From the NCBI RefSeq assembly GCF_002159945.1, contig NZ_NFJQ01000010.1:1-64000 (forward strand): DNA of 64,000 bases. Reading direction: 5' to 3'. Of the stretch, positions 7,893-15,486 are shown piece by piece; positions within the stretch are counted from its first letter, which is position 1, and the number at the start of each line of letters is the position of its first letter. The stretch is from Cloacibacillus sp. An23. Its GTDB lineage: Bacteria > Synergistota > Synergistia > Synergistales > Synergistaceae. A program made the position numbers and the translations under genes. The notes beneath the pieces are model-generated. The model ran no database searches. It was not told the DNA's origin and was given only the letters and a program-made list of their open reading frames with translations.

Positions 7893-9584
7893 TCAAATCA
7901 GGTTCAAATATTCTTCGCGGTGGCGGCAGAAGGCCACGTAGGCGTCGAGCAGCGACGCCATGCCGTCTATGCGGCGCGTTTCGCTGCGCCCCTTCGAGGG
8001 CTGGATGTTGTCGTTCTTATCGACATCTATCGAGGTATTCGACAGGCACCACTTGAGTATCGGATTGTTGTTGTAATTTATGATTTTCGCCTCAAGGTCC
8101 GCGCCGAGAGCCTTCATCGGAGCGGAGAGCGTGTATTTGCCCTGGATGACCTTCTCCATGCCGTAGCTGCCGAAGTTGGTCTCCATCTCTTTGATAAAGT
8201 ACACGGCGCTCCACGCGTCGTAACCGAATGCGGCAAGGTATATGCCGTGTTCGTCCTGCACCTCGCGGAACCAGTCCGCGACCTGCCGGTAGTCTATCTG
8301 ATTGCCCGGACAGGTGCGCAGAAGCCCCTGCTCGCGCCACAGCGCGTAGGGCACTCGGTCCTCGGCTTCTCGGCGCTCGAGTAGGTCTTCGGGTATCCAG
8401 TACATTTGCATGACGTAGATATGCGCGTCGTCCGGCACCATGAAGAGCATCGTCGCACAGGTGAGGTCGGTCGTGCTGGACAGGTCGGCGCCGCCGATGC
8501 CGTAGCGCGGGGCGAGCGCCGCGATGTCGTACGTCGCAGTGTTGTCGAGCTGCTCAAATGTGAGCCACGCCTCCGACGTCGTTTCGCGCACATTGAAATC
8601 CTTCGTCACGAGGTTTTTGACGAGGCGCGGATTTTTCTTCGCGCGCTCGACCTTTTCCGCGAGCGTACGAAGCTCTTTTATCGTTCCGAGCCCTGGGTTC
8701 GCCTTCGCCCAGCATTTTTCATCCGTCCACTCGGAGCGCACGTCGAGCTCGTAGATTATCGGGAGCACGCGGTCGTCTTTGTAGCCCGCGGGATCTTCAT
8801 AGCCCTTGATGATAAGCTCGGCTTCCTCATACTTACGGTCGAAGATGCTTTCTCGTACCGTTCCGGCCGTCGTGACGATGATTGAGAGCGGCTGCTCGCG
8901 CGCGCTCATGCCGTCCACGATTACGTCGTAGAGGTTCGTGTCCTCAATGGCATGCAGCTCGTCGATGAGCGAGCAGTGGACGTTGAGGCCGTCGAGCGTG
9001 CCGGACTCTGATGAAAGCGGTTTGAATACGCCGTCGTTGACGTCGCAGTCTATCTCGCCGACCAGACACCGGCATCGCCGCGAAAGCACCGGCGACTTCC
9101 GCACCATACGCTTGCTCTCGAGCCAGATTATTTTCGCCTGTTCGCGCTTCGTGGCAGCTGATACTATTTCCGGCCCGTTCTCGCCGTCCGCGAGGAGCAT
9201 ATAGAGCGCAATCGCGCTGCCGAGCGCGGACTTGCCGTTCTTGCGCGCCACCATGAGAATGAGCTCGCGGTATTTCCGCGTTCCGTCGTCGCGGCTCACG
9301 AATCCAAAGAGCGCAGAGATGAGTGCCTTCTGCCACAGCTCGAGCAGAAACGGTTTGCCGCCGAGCTTGCCTTTGCTGTGTTTGCAGTATTTTTCGATGA
9401 ACGTTATCGGATGCTGCGCGCGGCGCTCGTCGAAGGTCCACTCGCCAGAATCGTCGTCAAGCAGGCGAACCAGCTCTTTATAGACGCGGCGCACTTTGTC
9501 GCTCACGAGCACTTCGCCGGCGGCTATCTGCCGGTAATACTCGCGGATGTAGCCGCCGTCAGTCGCGTGAGTTGACGAAGTCAT
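7893..9584 (-). CDS. terL: Terminase large subunit
   Basis: A 563-residue packaging motor from the ATG at 9584 (MTSSTHATDGGYIREYY). A GTG/ATG-extended form would overlap terS by 70 bases and lacks a better ribosome site. The ATPase domain carries the deviant Walker A VARKNGKSA at about 112-120 and Walker B SLIDELHA near 206-212. The RNase H-like nuclease begins at about 365 with GGADLSSTTDLT, and acidic residues follow in FGYDAWSAVYF. It belongs to the HK97-like TerL group and pumps DNA through the portal. Confidence 0.94.
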   Translation of the reverse strand: MTSSTHATDGGYIREYYRQIAAGEVLVSDKVRRVYKELVRLLDDDSGEWTFDERRAQHPITFIEKYCKHSKGKLGGKPFLLELWQKALISALFGFVSRDDGTRKYRELILMVARKNGKSALGSAIALYMLLADGENGPEIVSAATKREQAKIIWLESKRMVRKSPVLSRRCRCLVGEIDCDVNDGVFKPLSSESGTLDGLNVHCSLIDELHAIEDTNLYDVIVDGMSAREQPLSIIVTTAGTVRESIFDRKYEEAELIIKGYEDPAGYKDDRVLPIIYELDVRSEWTDEKCWAKANPGLGTIKELRTLAEKVERAKKNPRLVKNLVTKDFNVRETTSEAWLTFEQLDNTATYDIAALAPRYGIGGADLSSTTDLTCATMLFMVPDDAHIYVMQMYWIPEDLLERREAEDRVPYALWREQGLLRTCPGNQIDYRQVADWFREVQDEHGIYLAAFGYDAWSAVYFIKEMETNFGSYGMEKVIQGKYTLSAPMKALGADLEAKIINYNNNPILKWCLSNTSIDVDKNDNIQPSKGRSETRRIDGMASLLDAYVAFCRHREEYLNLI

Positions 9585-9933
9585 CGAATCCGTCCCCGTC
9601 GTCGGGTTTCGGCGGCTCTTTTTCGACAAATTCCGTAAGCTGCTTCATGATGCTCTGGTAGTTCTTGTTCATCGTATTGTAAAGACGCGCTATCGGACGC
9701 TCGCGCTCGTACGGCTCGACCTTGTCCGACTGCGTGAACATCTCGACGAAGCCGTTTTCGTCGAGGTCGGCCTCCATATCCTCAAGCGTCACGCGCATAT
9801 AGGCCGCGCGCTTGATAAGCGGCTCGAGAGCCGCCTGTTCTTTTTCGGAGCGGGCAACAAAGATGGCATCGAGCCGTTTCTGTTCTCTCTTTATCCGCGT
9901 TTCTTTAGACGGCTTCGCCATTTTTGCTGTCAA
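9559..9933 (-). CDS. terS: Terminase small subunit (P27-like)
   Basis: A 124-residue, highly charged helical protein beginning MTAKMAKPSKETRIKREQKR. The middle DMEADLDENGFVEMFTQSD and RPIARLYNTMNKNYQSIMKQL match P27-type small terminases, which recognise phage DNA and load the large subunit. Its 3' end overlaps terL. The acidic tail DDGDGFDDFV is typical of the segment that contacts the motor. Confidence 0.82.
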   Translation of the reverse strand: MTAKMAKPSKETRIKREQKRLDAIFVARSEKEQAALEPLIKRAAYMRVTLEDMEADLDENGFVEMFTQSDKVEPYERERPIARLYNTMNKNYQSIMKQLTEFVEKEPPKPDDGDGFDDFVNSRD

Positions 9934-10031
9934 CTCCTTTTTAGGCAGGGGGTTACGCGCGCACCCTGCGTATTTTTCAAAGCTCCCACGCCGGTCGCCG
10001 GATTTTGCCCGGTCGGCGCGAAATAGGGGGG

Positions 10032-10328
10032 CTAGGCCTTGATTAACTGCCCCGAGGCGTCGAAGCGCACATCCTCACGCGTCGGCTCCGTGCCGAAGTG
10101 CTCTCTGTTATGACACTCAAGGCAGAGATACTCGAGGTTGTCCCAGTTGAGCGTGATCTCCGGGTCGTCCACATTGCCGTCGGTGATGGGCTGCTTATGA
10201 TGCACGATGTAGCCCGGCCGCCCGCACCTCTCGCAGATACCGAAGACTGACGCGATATATCCGTCGCGGCATCTCTGCCACGCCGCCGAATCGTAGAATG
10301 GCCGTCTCGCCATAACCTCACCGCCCAT
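10032..10328 (-). CDS. HNH endonuclease next to terminase
   Basis: A protein of about 98 residues with the HNH core: CERCGRPGYIVHHKQPITDG followed by NWDNLEYLCLECHNREHFG, that is CxxC, HH, N and a second CxxCH. Such enzymes beside terminase genes are required for efficient packaging in HK97-type phages. The start is uncertain: the ATG at 10328 lacks a ribosome site and an ATG at 10313 has a GAGG only 2 bases away. The gene begins just after a terminator-like hairpin. Confidence 0.9.
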   Translation of the reverse strand: MGGEVMARRPFYDSAAWQRCRDGYIASVFGICERCGRPGYIVHHKQPITDGNVDDPEITLNWDNLEYLCLECHNREHFGTEPTREDVRFDASGQLIKA

Positions 10329-10371
10329 AAAAAACGCGCCCGCAAGGTTTCCCTCACGGACGCGCGATTTG
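10329..10371 (-). terminator. Terminator after the YoeB-like toxin gene
   Basis: In minus sense an imperfect GC-rich stem (CGCGCGTCCGTGAGG with CCTTGCGGGCGCG, GAAA loop) is followed by six T's. It would end leftward transcription of the toxin-antitoxin pair before the HNH gene. Confidence 0.7.
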
Positions 10372-10389
10372 ATAATTTGTGTTTAATTA

Positions 10390-10662
10390 TTATTCGTAGT
10401 GCTCCCACATACTTATGACTTTTACGGTATGTTCCGCTTCGTACACGGCATACACAAGCCTATGCTGTCGGTTTATCCTTCTGGAAAGCATTCCTTTAAG
10501 GTCACCGACCAGCTTTTCATATGGCGGATAGGGCTTGTAAGGGTTTTCTTTCAATATCCCTATAAGCTCCTTCACCTTATCTCCGAAGCCAGCGCTAATT
10601 GCAGTCCTCTTATCCTTGAGCCCCTGCTTCGTGTAAACGACTTTCCATGGTTCATTCATCAT
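10390..10662 (-). CDS. yoeB: YoeB-like mRNA interferase toxin
   Basis: A protein of about 90 residues of the Txe/YoeB RelE-fold family: KVVYTKQGLKDKRTAI, KPYPPYEKLVGDLKGMLSRR and INRQHRLVYAVYE. It ends in MWEHYE, retaining the family's C-terminal His-Tyr. It would cleave mRNA in the ribosomal A site. I place the start at 10662, inside the end of the antitoxin gene, because the family begins at about EPWKVVYT; the frame is open to 10686. Overlap with the antitoxin stop implies coupled translation. Confidence 0.9.
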   Translation of the reverse strand: MMNEPWKVVYTKQGLKDKRTAISAGFGDKVKELIGILKENPYKPYPPYEKLVGDLKGMLSRRINRQHRLVYAVYEAEHTVKVISMWEHYE

Positions 10663-10894
10663 CGGGGTCTTCCACGCATTCATCAAGCGGCGTGTTCAGT
10701 CCGTCGATAAGTTTCTCCCTCATCCCAGGAATGGAAAGGAGATACAATGTCTCGTTTATCGCCTTGTAGTCGTTCTCGGACAACATGACGACATTTCCCT
10801 TTTTTGACGTTATGAATGTCGGTTCTTCTGTTGTAATAACCTCGTCAATGACATTGTACAAATTCTGACGGGCAGCCGTCGCATTAATAATCAT
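10652..10894 (-). CDS. yefM: YefM/Phd-family antitoxin
   Basis: An 80-residue protein beginning MIINATAARQNLYNVIDEV, the usual YefM/Phd DNA-binding N-terminus, then PTFITSKKGNVVMLSENDYKA, and an acidic tail (ECVEDPDDE) that would wrap the toxin. It should neutralise the YoeB-like toxin and autorepress the pair. A strong Shine-Dalgarno (AGAAGGAGG) lies 9 bases before the ATG. It sits as an independently promoted unit between the late regulator gene and the packaging genes. Confidence 0.9.
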   Translation of the reverse strand: MIINATAARQNLYNVIDEVITTEEPTFITSKKGNVVMLSENDYKAINETLYLLSIPGMREKLIDGLNTPLDECVEDPDDE

Positions 10895-10917
10895 ATTGCC
10901 TCGCCTCCTTCTGCATT

Positions 10918-10946
10918 ATTATCGTACGTTTTTACGTACGTGTCAA
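10918..10946 (-). promoter_or_regulatory. Toxin-antitoxin promoter with operator in its spacer
   Basis: In minus sense there is a consensus -35 TTGACA (10941-10946), a 17-base spacer and a -10 GATAAT (10918-10923). The spacer and one -10 base hold a perfect 7-bp inverted repeat, CGTACGT-4-ACGTACG (10923-10940). This is well placed for autorepression by YefM. Confidence 0.85.
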
Positions 10947-10953
10947 TAAAATA

Positions 10954-10980
10954 ACCGGACCGCGAATAGCGGCCCGGCTA
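10954..10980 (-). terminator. Terminator-like hairpin upstream of the toxin-antitoxin promoter
   Basis: A GC-rich inverted repeat (CCGGGCCGC TATTC GCGGTCCGG in minus sense) followed by TTATTTTATT. It could end leftward transcription coming from the 11121-11705 gene. One arm position is a G-T mismatch. Confidence 0.55.
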
Positions 10981-11051
10981 CACAGAAAGGAGATAGTTTT
11001 GTGGGAGGAACCGTTTGCCCTTACGCCTGTCACTCAAAAAACCACGCTATC

Positions 11052-11128
11052 ATCATATCGCATAAATTCCGTAAGTACAGGGCATTGTTAGGGCATTATG
11101 GCGCGCTTTTCAGGGCAAGTTCAGGGCG
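11052..11128 (-). promoter_or_regulatory. Helically phased GCCCTGA repeats with a -10 box: candidate activator-dependent promoter
   Basis: Four copies of AGGGC (GCCCT in minus sense) begin at 11079, 11090, 11112 and 11123, all in 11-base register with one slot (11101) empty. A -10-like TATGAT lies at 11052-11057 with no recognisable -35, the repeats taking that place. This fits a binding array for an activator on one DNA face. The neighbouring 11121-11705 gene is the natural candidate regulator. Function is inferred. Confidence 0.5.
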
Positions 11129-11705
11129 AATTAATTTTCTCCGTTCCGCGCCAGCGGTTGCGCTCGTTATGCTCATCCTTGTCCGAGTCGTGCAGCAGGC
11201 TGAAGCTCGTGCCGTCGCCATAGACGACGCCGCTCGCTATATCCTCGGCAATCGCCGCCTCACGCCGGCGTAGAGTTTTTACGTCACAGTAATACTCGCC
11301 CGCGACGGCCTCAAGCGACTTTGCGCCAGGCAATCCGGCATTGCCGACCTTGCGCAGTAGCTCGTAGTTGTCAGGGTACGCCTTGCGGTACTGTTCCATG
11401 ACCGCGTACACGCGCGCCCCGCCGCCGTACTGCGCAAACGCCTCGAAAGCACGCTTTGCGCTTTCCGCACTCTCGATGCGCCGCTGCGCTTCAAAAACCG
11501 ACGGTTCGCTCTGCACATGCACGTCTTCGCTGCGCGAGGAGAATACAAACGACAGCCACTCCGCAAGCTCTTCATCGTCCGGCCAGCGCGCTGTGCCGGT
11601 CAAAACATTGAATCCGAGCGGATGCGTGTCCAGAAACAGGAGGATAAGCTCCTTTATGAGCCTGACGCGGCTCGAAATCCATATCTTTGTGCGCTTACGT
11701 CCCAT
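11121..11705 (-). CDS. Putative phage late transcription regulator (unrecognised family)
   Basis: A 194-residue protein beginning MGRKRTKIWISSRVRLIKEL. I do not recognise the family with certainty. Residues around 130-160 (SLEAVAGEYYCDVKTLRRRE) look like a helix-turn-helix of the sigma-region-4 or ArpU kind. It sits just before the packaging genes, where ArpU/RinA-like late regulators lie in many siphoviruses, and next to phased repeats it might bind. Other explanations, such as a structural or replication accessory protein, remain open. Confidence 0.5.
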   Translation of the reverse strand: MGRKRTKIWISSRVRLIKELILLFLDTHPLGFNVLTGTARWPDDEELAEWLSFVFSSRSEDVHVQSEPSVFEAQRRIESAESAKRAFEAFAQYGGGARVYAVMEQYRKAYPDNYELLRKVGNAGLPGAKSLEAVAGEYYCDVKTLRRREAAIAEDIASGVVYGDGTSFSLLHDSDKDEHNERNRWRGTEKINSP

Positions 11706-11732
11706 AAGTTGCTTGTCCTCCCTTTGATAGTA

Positions 11733-11933
11733 TTACCTTACTCTGCTGTTCCAGACCTCGACGGCGTCGCGTTTGCGGATGCCGTTGTCATCTTTTGTGT
11801 AATCCCATAAGTCTGAGACAGTCGCCTCGCACTCTGAGCAGATGACCTCTTTGCAGTCGCCGTAGAGCTTCGTGTGATGCACGACAACAACCGGTTTTCC
11901 ACCGCAGAATGGACATCTTAGGAGCGTCGCCAT
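11733..11933 (-). CDS. Small zinc-ribbon protein (Lar restriction-alleviation-like)
   Basis: A 66-residue protein with LRCPFCGGKPVVVVHH, ICSECEATVSDLWDY and a final DAVEVWNSRV. The CPFCGG...C-x2-C...A(V/I)xxWN pattern is that of Lar-family proteins, some of which weaken type I restriction (Rac prophage Lar). Anti-restriction activity here is an inference from family resemblance. Confidence 0.75.
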   Translation of the reverse strand: MATLLRCPFCGGKPVVVVHHTKLYGDCKEVICSECEATVSDLWDYTKDDNGIRKRDAVEVWNSRVR

Positions 11934-11939
11934 GCGTCG

Positions 11940-12245
11940 TTATCCTTGTTCATTCGCGTGTGCGTGCTTTTTGACATACTCCCGGAGCGCTATTCTGGCA
12001 AAATCTTTAGTTTTATCGTCGTCGTAACGCTCGGCAAAGTGCCCCTTGTCCATTAAGCCGTAAAACGCCCTTTTCATCGCCTCTGCGCAATCTTTGCAAA
12101 CGTCGCCTAATGCGTCTTCGTAACAGACGTCGCCGTTACAGTGCGCAACAATGTAAAATTCTCCTGTGTTCTTAGGCGTGAGTTCTTTGTCACAGTAATC
12201 GCAGTAACGGACTTCACAGATGATGGTCTTTTGTTTTACGCTCAT
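11940..12245 (-). CDS. Hypothetical phage protein with paired-cysteine zinc-binding pattern
   Basis: A 101-residue protein not assigned to a family. It has CDYCDKELTPKN at residues 14-25, then CNGDVCYEDALGDVCKDCAEA near 46-66, consistent with a treble-clef or zinc-ribbon fold, then a charged helical tail. It overlaps the resolvase stop by 4 bases, so it belongs to the same transcription unit. Confidence 0.65.
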   Translation of the reverse strand: MSVKQKTIICEVRYCDYCDKELTPKNTGEFYIVAHCNGDVCYEDALGDVCKDCAEAMKRAFYGLMDKGHFAERYDDDKTKDFARIALREYVKKHAHANEQG

Positions 12246-12778
12246 TTTGCAGCCTCCTGCTCAGCAGCCTCTCTTGTCTTGGCTCCGTAATAAGCGATGC
12301 AGAGGGCGTCCGCTATGCCGTCGCTTGGTTTTCGAGCGCCTTTCGGCACGAGCGGCGTGTTCGGGAACGCCGCCGCCGCGAAGCGTATCGACCTGTCTTT
12401 CGTGGTAAGCCCGGCCATCGGCGCGGTGAGCTTCTGCCATTTTTGCGGAGCGACGTATTCGCAGCGTACCCCCCACGCACCGAGAAAACCTTCCCATATT
12501 CCGACGCTGCGGCCGAACGAGAACATCGAAGACACGCCCTGACGCGGCATCGCGTGAACGTGTTCGATGTAGGCTCTGCATCTGTATTCCGAAAAGTAAA
12601 GCGACAGTTTCTCGCCAAGCGCTCGCAACTCCATCGCATCGCGCGGCGCCGGCGCGGCCAACAGCACTATCAAACGCTTGTCAGTCGCGGTCTCGAGTAC
12701 GGCTATCCCGCCTTTCGCGCCAAGGTCGACGCCTATTGTTACTTTTCCCGACATTTTCTTCTCTTTCTCCTTCCGCAT
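12242..12778 (-). CDS. RuvC-like Holliday junction resolvase
   Basis: A protein of about 170-178 residues with an RNase H-like fold: TIGVDLGAKGGIAVL at the N-terminus (first catalytic Asp), AYIEHVHAMPRQGVSSMFSF (Glu) and GIADALCIAYYG near the end (Asp pair region). It would cut branched replication or recombination intermediates before packaging. The ATG eight codons downstream of the first (MSGKVTIGVD) is an alternative start. It overlaps the neighbouring small zinc-ribbon gene. Confidence 0.88.
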   Translation of the reverse strand: MRKEKEKKMSGKVTIGVDLGAKGGIAVLETATDKRLIVLLAAPAPRDAMELRALGEKLSLYFSEYRCRAYIEHVHAMPRQGVSSMFSFGRSVGIWEGFLGAWGVRCEYVAPQKWQKLTAPMAGLTTKDRSIRFAAAAFPNTPLVPKGARKPSDGIADALCIAYYGAKTREAAEQEAAK

Positions 12779-12933
12779 TTTTCATTCCAAGCCCTGACCG
12801 CCTTCTCCCGCGTCCCCCGTGTCGTCGAGCTTCCGCATTTTGTACAGTAGATGGTAGTTCCTCGAATTGTCATAATTACAGACACACTTTCATTTCCGCA
12901 GCGACATGGTTTTATGATTTCTTGCATGAGCAT
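12739..12933 (-). CDS. Small zinc-ribbon protein, second Lar-like
   Basis: A 64-residue protein with PCRCGNESVSVIM, YCTKCGSSTTRGT and KAVRAWNEKCGRR. It has the same Cys-pair plus AxxAWN layout as the 11733 gene but little other identity, so it is probably a distant paralogue. It overlaps the start of the resolvase gene by 40 bases and ends in a very basic tail. Confidence 0.65.
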   Translation of the reverse strand: MLMQEIIKPCRCGNESVSVIMTIRGTTIYCTKCGSSTTRGTREKAVRAWNEKCGRRKRRKCREK

Positions 12934-12946
12934 TCTCCATTTTTAT

Positions 12947-13074
12947 GCGTGAACCCTTAGCGTGAATGCGTGAATATCCTAAAGGATATATTCACGCATT
13001 TCACGCAAGGAAAAGGGCGCAAGCGTGAAATTTTCACGTTTTTTAGTTTTTCACGCTGTTTCACGTTTCACACC
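12947..13074. repeat. Iteron-like cluster of GCGTGAA / TTCACGC
   Basis: The 7-mer GCGTGAA occurs at 12947, 12960, 12968 and 13023. Its complement TTCACGC occurs at 12991, 13000 and 13050. Variants TTCACGT lie at 13033 and 13060, and TTCACAC at 13068. The centre is a long palindrome, two GCGTGAA boxes, TATCC-TAAA-GGATA, then two TTCACGC boxes (12960-13006). It lies directly downstream of the primase-helicase gene, suggesting an origin or a replication-protein binding site. Confidence 0.8.
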
Positions 13075-15071
13075 TCCGTATGATTCTTTTGCAGGATTTT
13101 TCTGATGTATACTTTTTCAAGCTCATACTCGTCCGAGAGTTGATAAACATCATCATCACAAGTTATTTCTCCAAGTCCAGACAATTCTTTACGCATAAGG
13201 TAGAAGTTTTGCCGTTTCGTATCAGGCTTCATATTCCCGCTGCGCTCATAAAAAATTTTTCTCCAATCACTCTCACGCACGCCCGCAAATTCGCCGCGTT
13301 CGTCGAGCACGCCATACTTTTCAGCGGCCTCGCGGTAAGTTTGAAGGCCGAAGTGCTGCGACTTCGTAAGCTTCGCCGTCTCCTTCTCAGCCCCATCCTC
13401 ATCCTGCTCAAGCACGAGCGTGGACACGGGTTCTCCGTCGTCGTCGTACCAGCCGGGCAGATGGACGGGAATTTTCTCGAGGTAGACCGGTTCGGCTATT
13501 TCTCCGTCCTTGTTCTTGACCTGTTCGAGCTTTATCCTGTCGCCGCTCGTCGTGACGAGTATCTGGTTGTCGAGCGCGCCGCGCCACGCGGTAGAACCTC
13601 TGGCCCGCCCCTTCGCGTCCTGGTTCGCGCCTGTGTGATGCACGAGTATCACAGCGCAGTCAAAGGTTCTCGAAAGGGTCGAGCAGGCGTCGAGCATCGT
13701 CTTTGCGTCTACGGCCTTGTTCTCGTCGCCTACGAGGAACCTGTGCAGCGTATCTACGACTATGACGGATATTTTCTCCGCCTCGAGGCTCCGTATCTCG
13801 GATATGGTACGCGCGAGCCCTTCAGGCGTGTTCAGCTCGCAGTCCGAGGACGATACCCAGGCGTTGAGGCGTTCGACCTTGTGATACAGCTTCCAGCCCG
13901 CTATGCGCGCCTTGAGGCCGTAATGGCCCTCGCCCGCAAGATAGACGACGCCTCCATGCCGCACTTTGAGCCCCGCCCAGTCGTTTACGTCCGAGGCTAT
14001 GCGCAGCACCCAGTCGAGCACGACGAAGGTTTTTCCGCAGCCAGAATCACCGAAGACCATAGCGAGGCCGTTGCACTGGATCCACTTCTTCACGAGCCAC
14101 GCGATGGGCGCGGGCTTCGCGCAGAAGTCGTCGGCAGAGACGAGCCACGAACTGCCGCCTTTAAGCAGCGCCTTCAAGTCGCCGCCGGCGTTGACATAGT
14201 CGTTCGCGTCTCCCGTTTCGGGCGGGATCACAGCCCGTCCGCCGCACAGGTGCGCGGCTTCCTCCGCTGCTTTTTGTCCGGTTCCGCTTTCGTCGTTGTC
14301 GCCGACTATGACGATCTCCTGCGCCGGGCCGAGCTTTCCGCGCAGCCACTTCGCTACGACGGGCATATTCCCCGCGTTGAGGGCGACTATCGTCGTGCGT
14401 CCCGTAGCCTCGTAGACGCTCGCAGCGGTCGCGTAGCCCTCCGCGACGTAGACCGTCCCCTGCGGAGGCAAAGAGCCGAGCGGAAAATACCCACCCTTTA
14501 TCTCGCCTCCGCCGTGGAACTGCTTCCCGCCGTCGCCGTCTATATACTGCGCCGAGACTACTTCTCCGCCCTTGACGACCGGCAGCATGAGCCGCCCGTC
14601 TCCCGTCTCGTATATCCCGTACGAGCCGACGCGCTTCTTCACGAGATACGGATGTTCCGGCGATGCTTGTTCGAGCGTCTTGAGTATCTTTTTGACAGCC
14701 TCCGCTATCTGCTCGTAATATTTGCGGCGCTCGGCCTCTTTTATCTCGATCGCTTCGGCTATGCGGGCCTCGTAGGCCGCGAGCTCTTCGGCGGACAATT
14801 CTCTCCCGACGTCGGCGCGCCATCGCTGCTCGAAACCGCCGCGCCATGAGCCGAACATGCCGGCCGGGATGTTGTCGCCGAAGCCGACGTACCAGCCGGC
14901 TTTCTCCGTCCCCTTATCTCCTTCGACCGGGAAGCGATGTATTTTCCCGTCGAGGACGATACGGAGGCTCTTCTCCGGATTCAGCCCGGAGGAGGTTATA
15001 GCCGCCGCGAGCTGTTCTTCCGGCGCGTCGGGCTTTATCTCCCTATCCCAGCCTGATGCTAAGACAGCCAT
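13068..15071 (-). CDS. Phage TOPRIM primase / RepA-type helicase
   Basis: A 667-residue replication protein. A TOPRIM domain is visible: the Glu of VYVAEGYATA at about 211, and DND at 258-260. The AAA/RecA-like domain has Walker A FGDSGCGKT at about 340-348 and Walker B VIVVDTLHRF ending at about 443, then a VILVHHTG sensor segment. The first 150 residues resemble the N-terminal part of phage primases (GWYVGFGDNIPAGMFGSWRG) but show no zinc-finger cysteines. The C-terminal 100 residues look like a winged-helix region. It probably primes and unwinds at the phage origin, and the iteron-like cluster follows its stop. Confidence 0.88.
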   Translation of the reverse strand: MAVLASGWDREIKPDAPEEQLAAAITSSGLNPEKSLRIVLDGKIHRFPVEGDKGTEKAGWYVGFGDNIPAGMFGSWRGGFEQRWRADVGRELSAEELAAYEARIAEAIEIKEAERRKYYEQIAEAVKKILKTLEQASPEHPYLVKKRVGSYGIYETGDGRLMLPVVKGGEVVSAQYIDGDGGKQFHGGGEIKGGYFPLGSLPPQGTVYVAEGYATAASVYEATGRTTIVALNAGNMPVVAKWLRGKLGPAQEIVIVGDNDESGTGQKAAEEAAHLCGGRAVIPPETGDANDYVNAGGDLKALLKGGSSWLVSADDFCAKPAPIAWLVKKWIQCNGLAMVFGDSGCGKTFVVLDWVLRIASDVNDWAGLKVRHGGVVYLAGEGHYGLKARIAGWKLYHKVERLNAWVSSSDCELNTPEGLARTISEIRSLEAEKISVIVVDTLHRFLVGDENKAVDAKTMLDACSTLSRTFDCAVILVHHTGANQDAKGRARGSTAWRGALDNQILVTTSGDRIKLEQVKNKDGEIAEPVYLEKIPVHLPGWYDDDGEPVSTLVLEQDEDGAEKETAKLTKSQHFGLQTYREAAEKYGVLDERGEFAGVRESDWRKIFYERSGNMKPDTKRQNFYLMRKELSGLGEITCDDDVYQLSDEYELEKVYIRKILQKNHTEV

Positions 15072-15486
15072 CTTTGACAGCTTCCCGCCACGCCAGTACG
15101 GCGTTCATGGCCTCTGCGGCCCCGCAGCACACGACGGCCCCGTAGCCTATCCCGTCGAGATATTCGAGCCAGTCCTTCTGGGCGTCGGAGACGGCGCCGC
15201 CCTTCTGCCGCTTCATCTCTATCCACAGCCCCCACTCGGGGATGAAGAGATCCGGCACGCCGCGGCATACGCCCTCGGCCTTGAGCCGCGCGGCGGTGCG
15301 TATGTCGCGCCATCCGCCGTTCGGTACGGCGATTATACGCACGCCGGGGAACGCCTTGCGGAAGGACGAGACGAAGGCGCACTGCTCCTCATGCTCCGAC
15401 GGCAGCGGTTTACCAGTGCCGGGCGAGCACTCGGTAATATCTTCCGTCTTTTTTGATAGTGACCGTTTCCGGCGCGTCTGCATCAT
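15043..15486 (-). CDS. VRR-NUC domain nuclease
   Basis: A protein of about 147 residues with the VRR-NUC core: PNGGWRDIRTAARLKAEGV, GVPDLFIPEWGLWIEMKRQ (PD...ExK active site) and DAQKDWLEYLDGIGYGAVVC. Such nucleases travel with phage SNF2/DEAD helicases and are thought to process branched DNA. An SD GGAGGTG stands 4 to 7 bases before two adjacent ATGs, so the long overlap with the helicase gene (77 bases) is probably real. Confidence 0.9.
   Translation of the reverse strand: MMQTRRKRSLSKKTEDITECSPGTGKPLPSEHEEQCAFVSSFRKAFPGVRIIAVPNGGWRDIRTAARLKAEGVCRGVPDLFIPEWGLWIEMKRQKGGAVSDAQKDWLEYLDGIGYGAVVCCGAAEAMNAVLAWREAVKDGCLSIRLG

Noticed and set aside
11001-11273. Plus-strand GTG-started frame of 90 codons with an AAGGAGA upstream
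   Set aside because: Attractive ribosome site, but half of it is antisense to the 11121-11705 gene. The protein resembles no family and its apparent repeats are explained by the phased AGGGC boxes.
12947-13074. The GCGTGAA cluster as a CRISPR array
   Set aside because: Repeats are 7 bases, occur in both orientations and have no regular spacers. No cas genes are nearby.
13080-14849. Long plus-strand open frame of 589 codons opposite the primase-helicase gene
   Set aside because: It is antisense to a gene with clear TOPRIM and Walker motifs. Its translation is Arg/Leu/Val-rich with no recognisable domain, as expected from a high-GC antisense frame.
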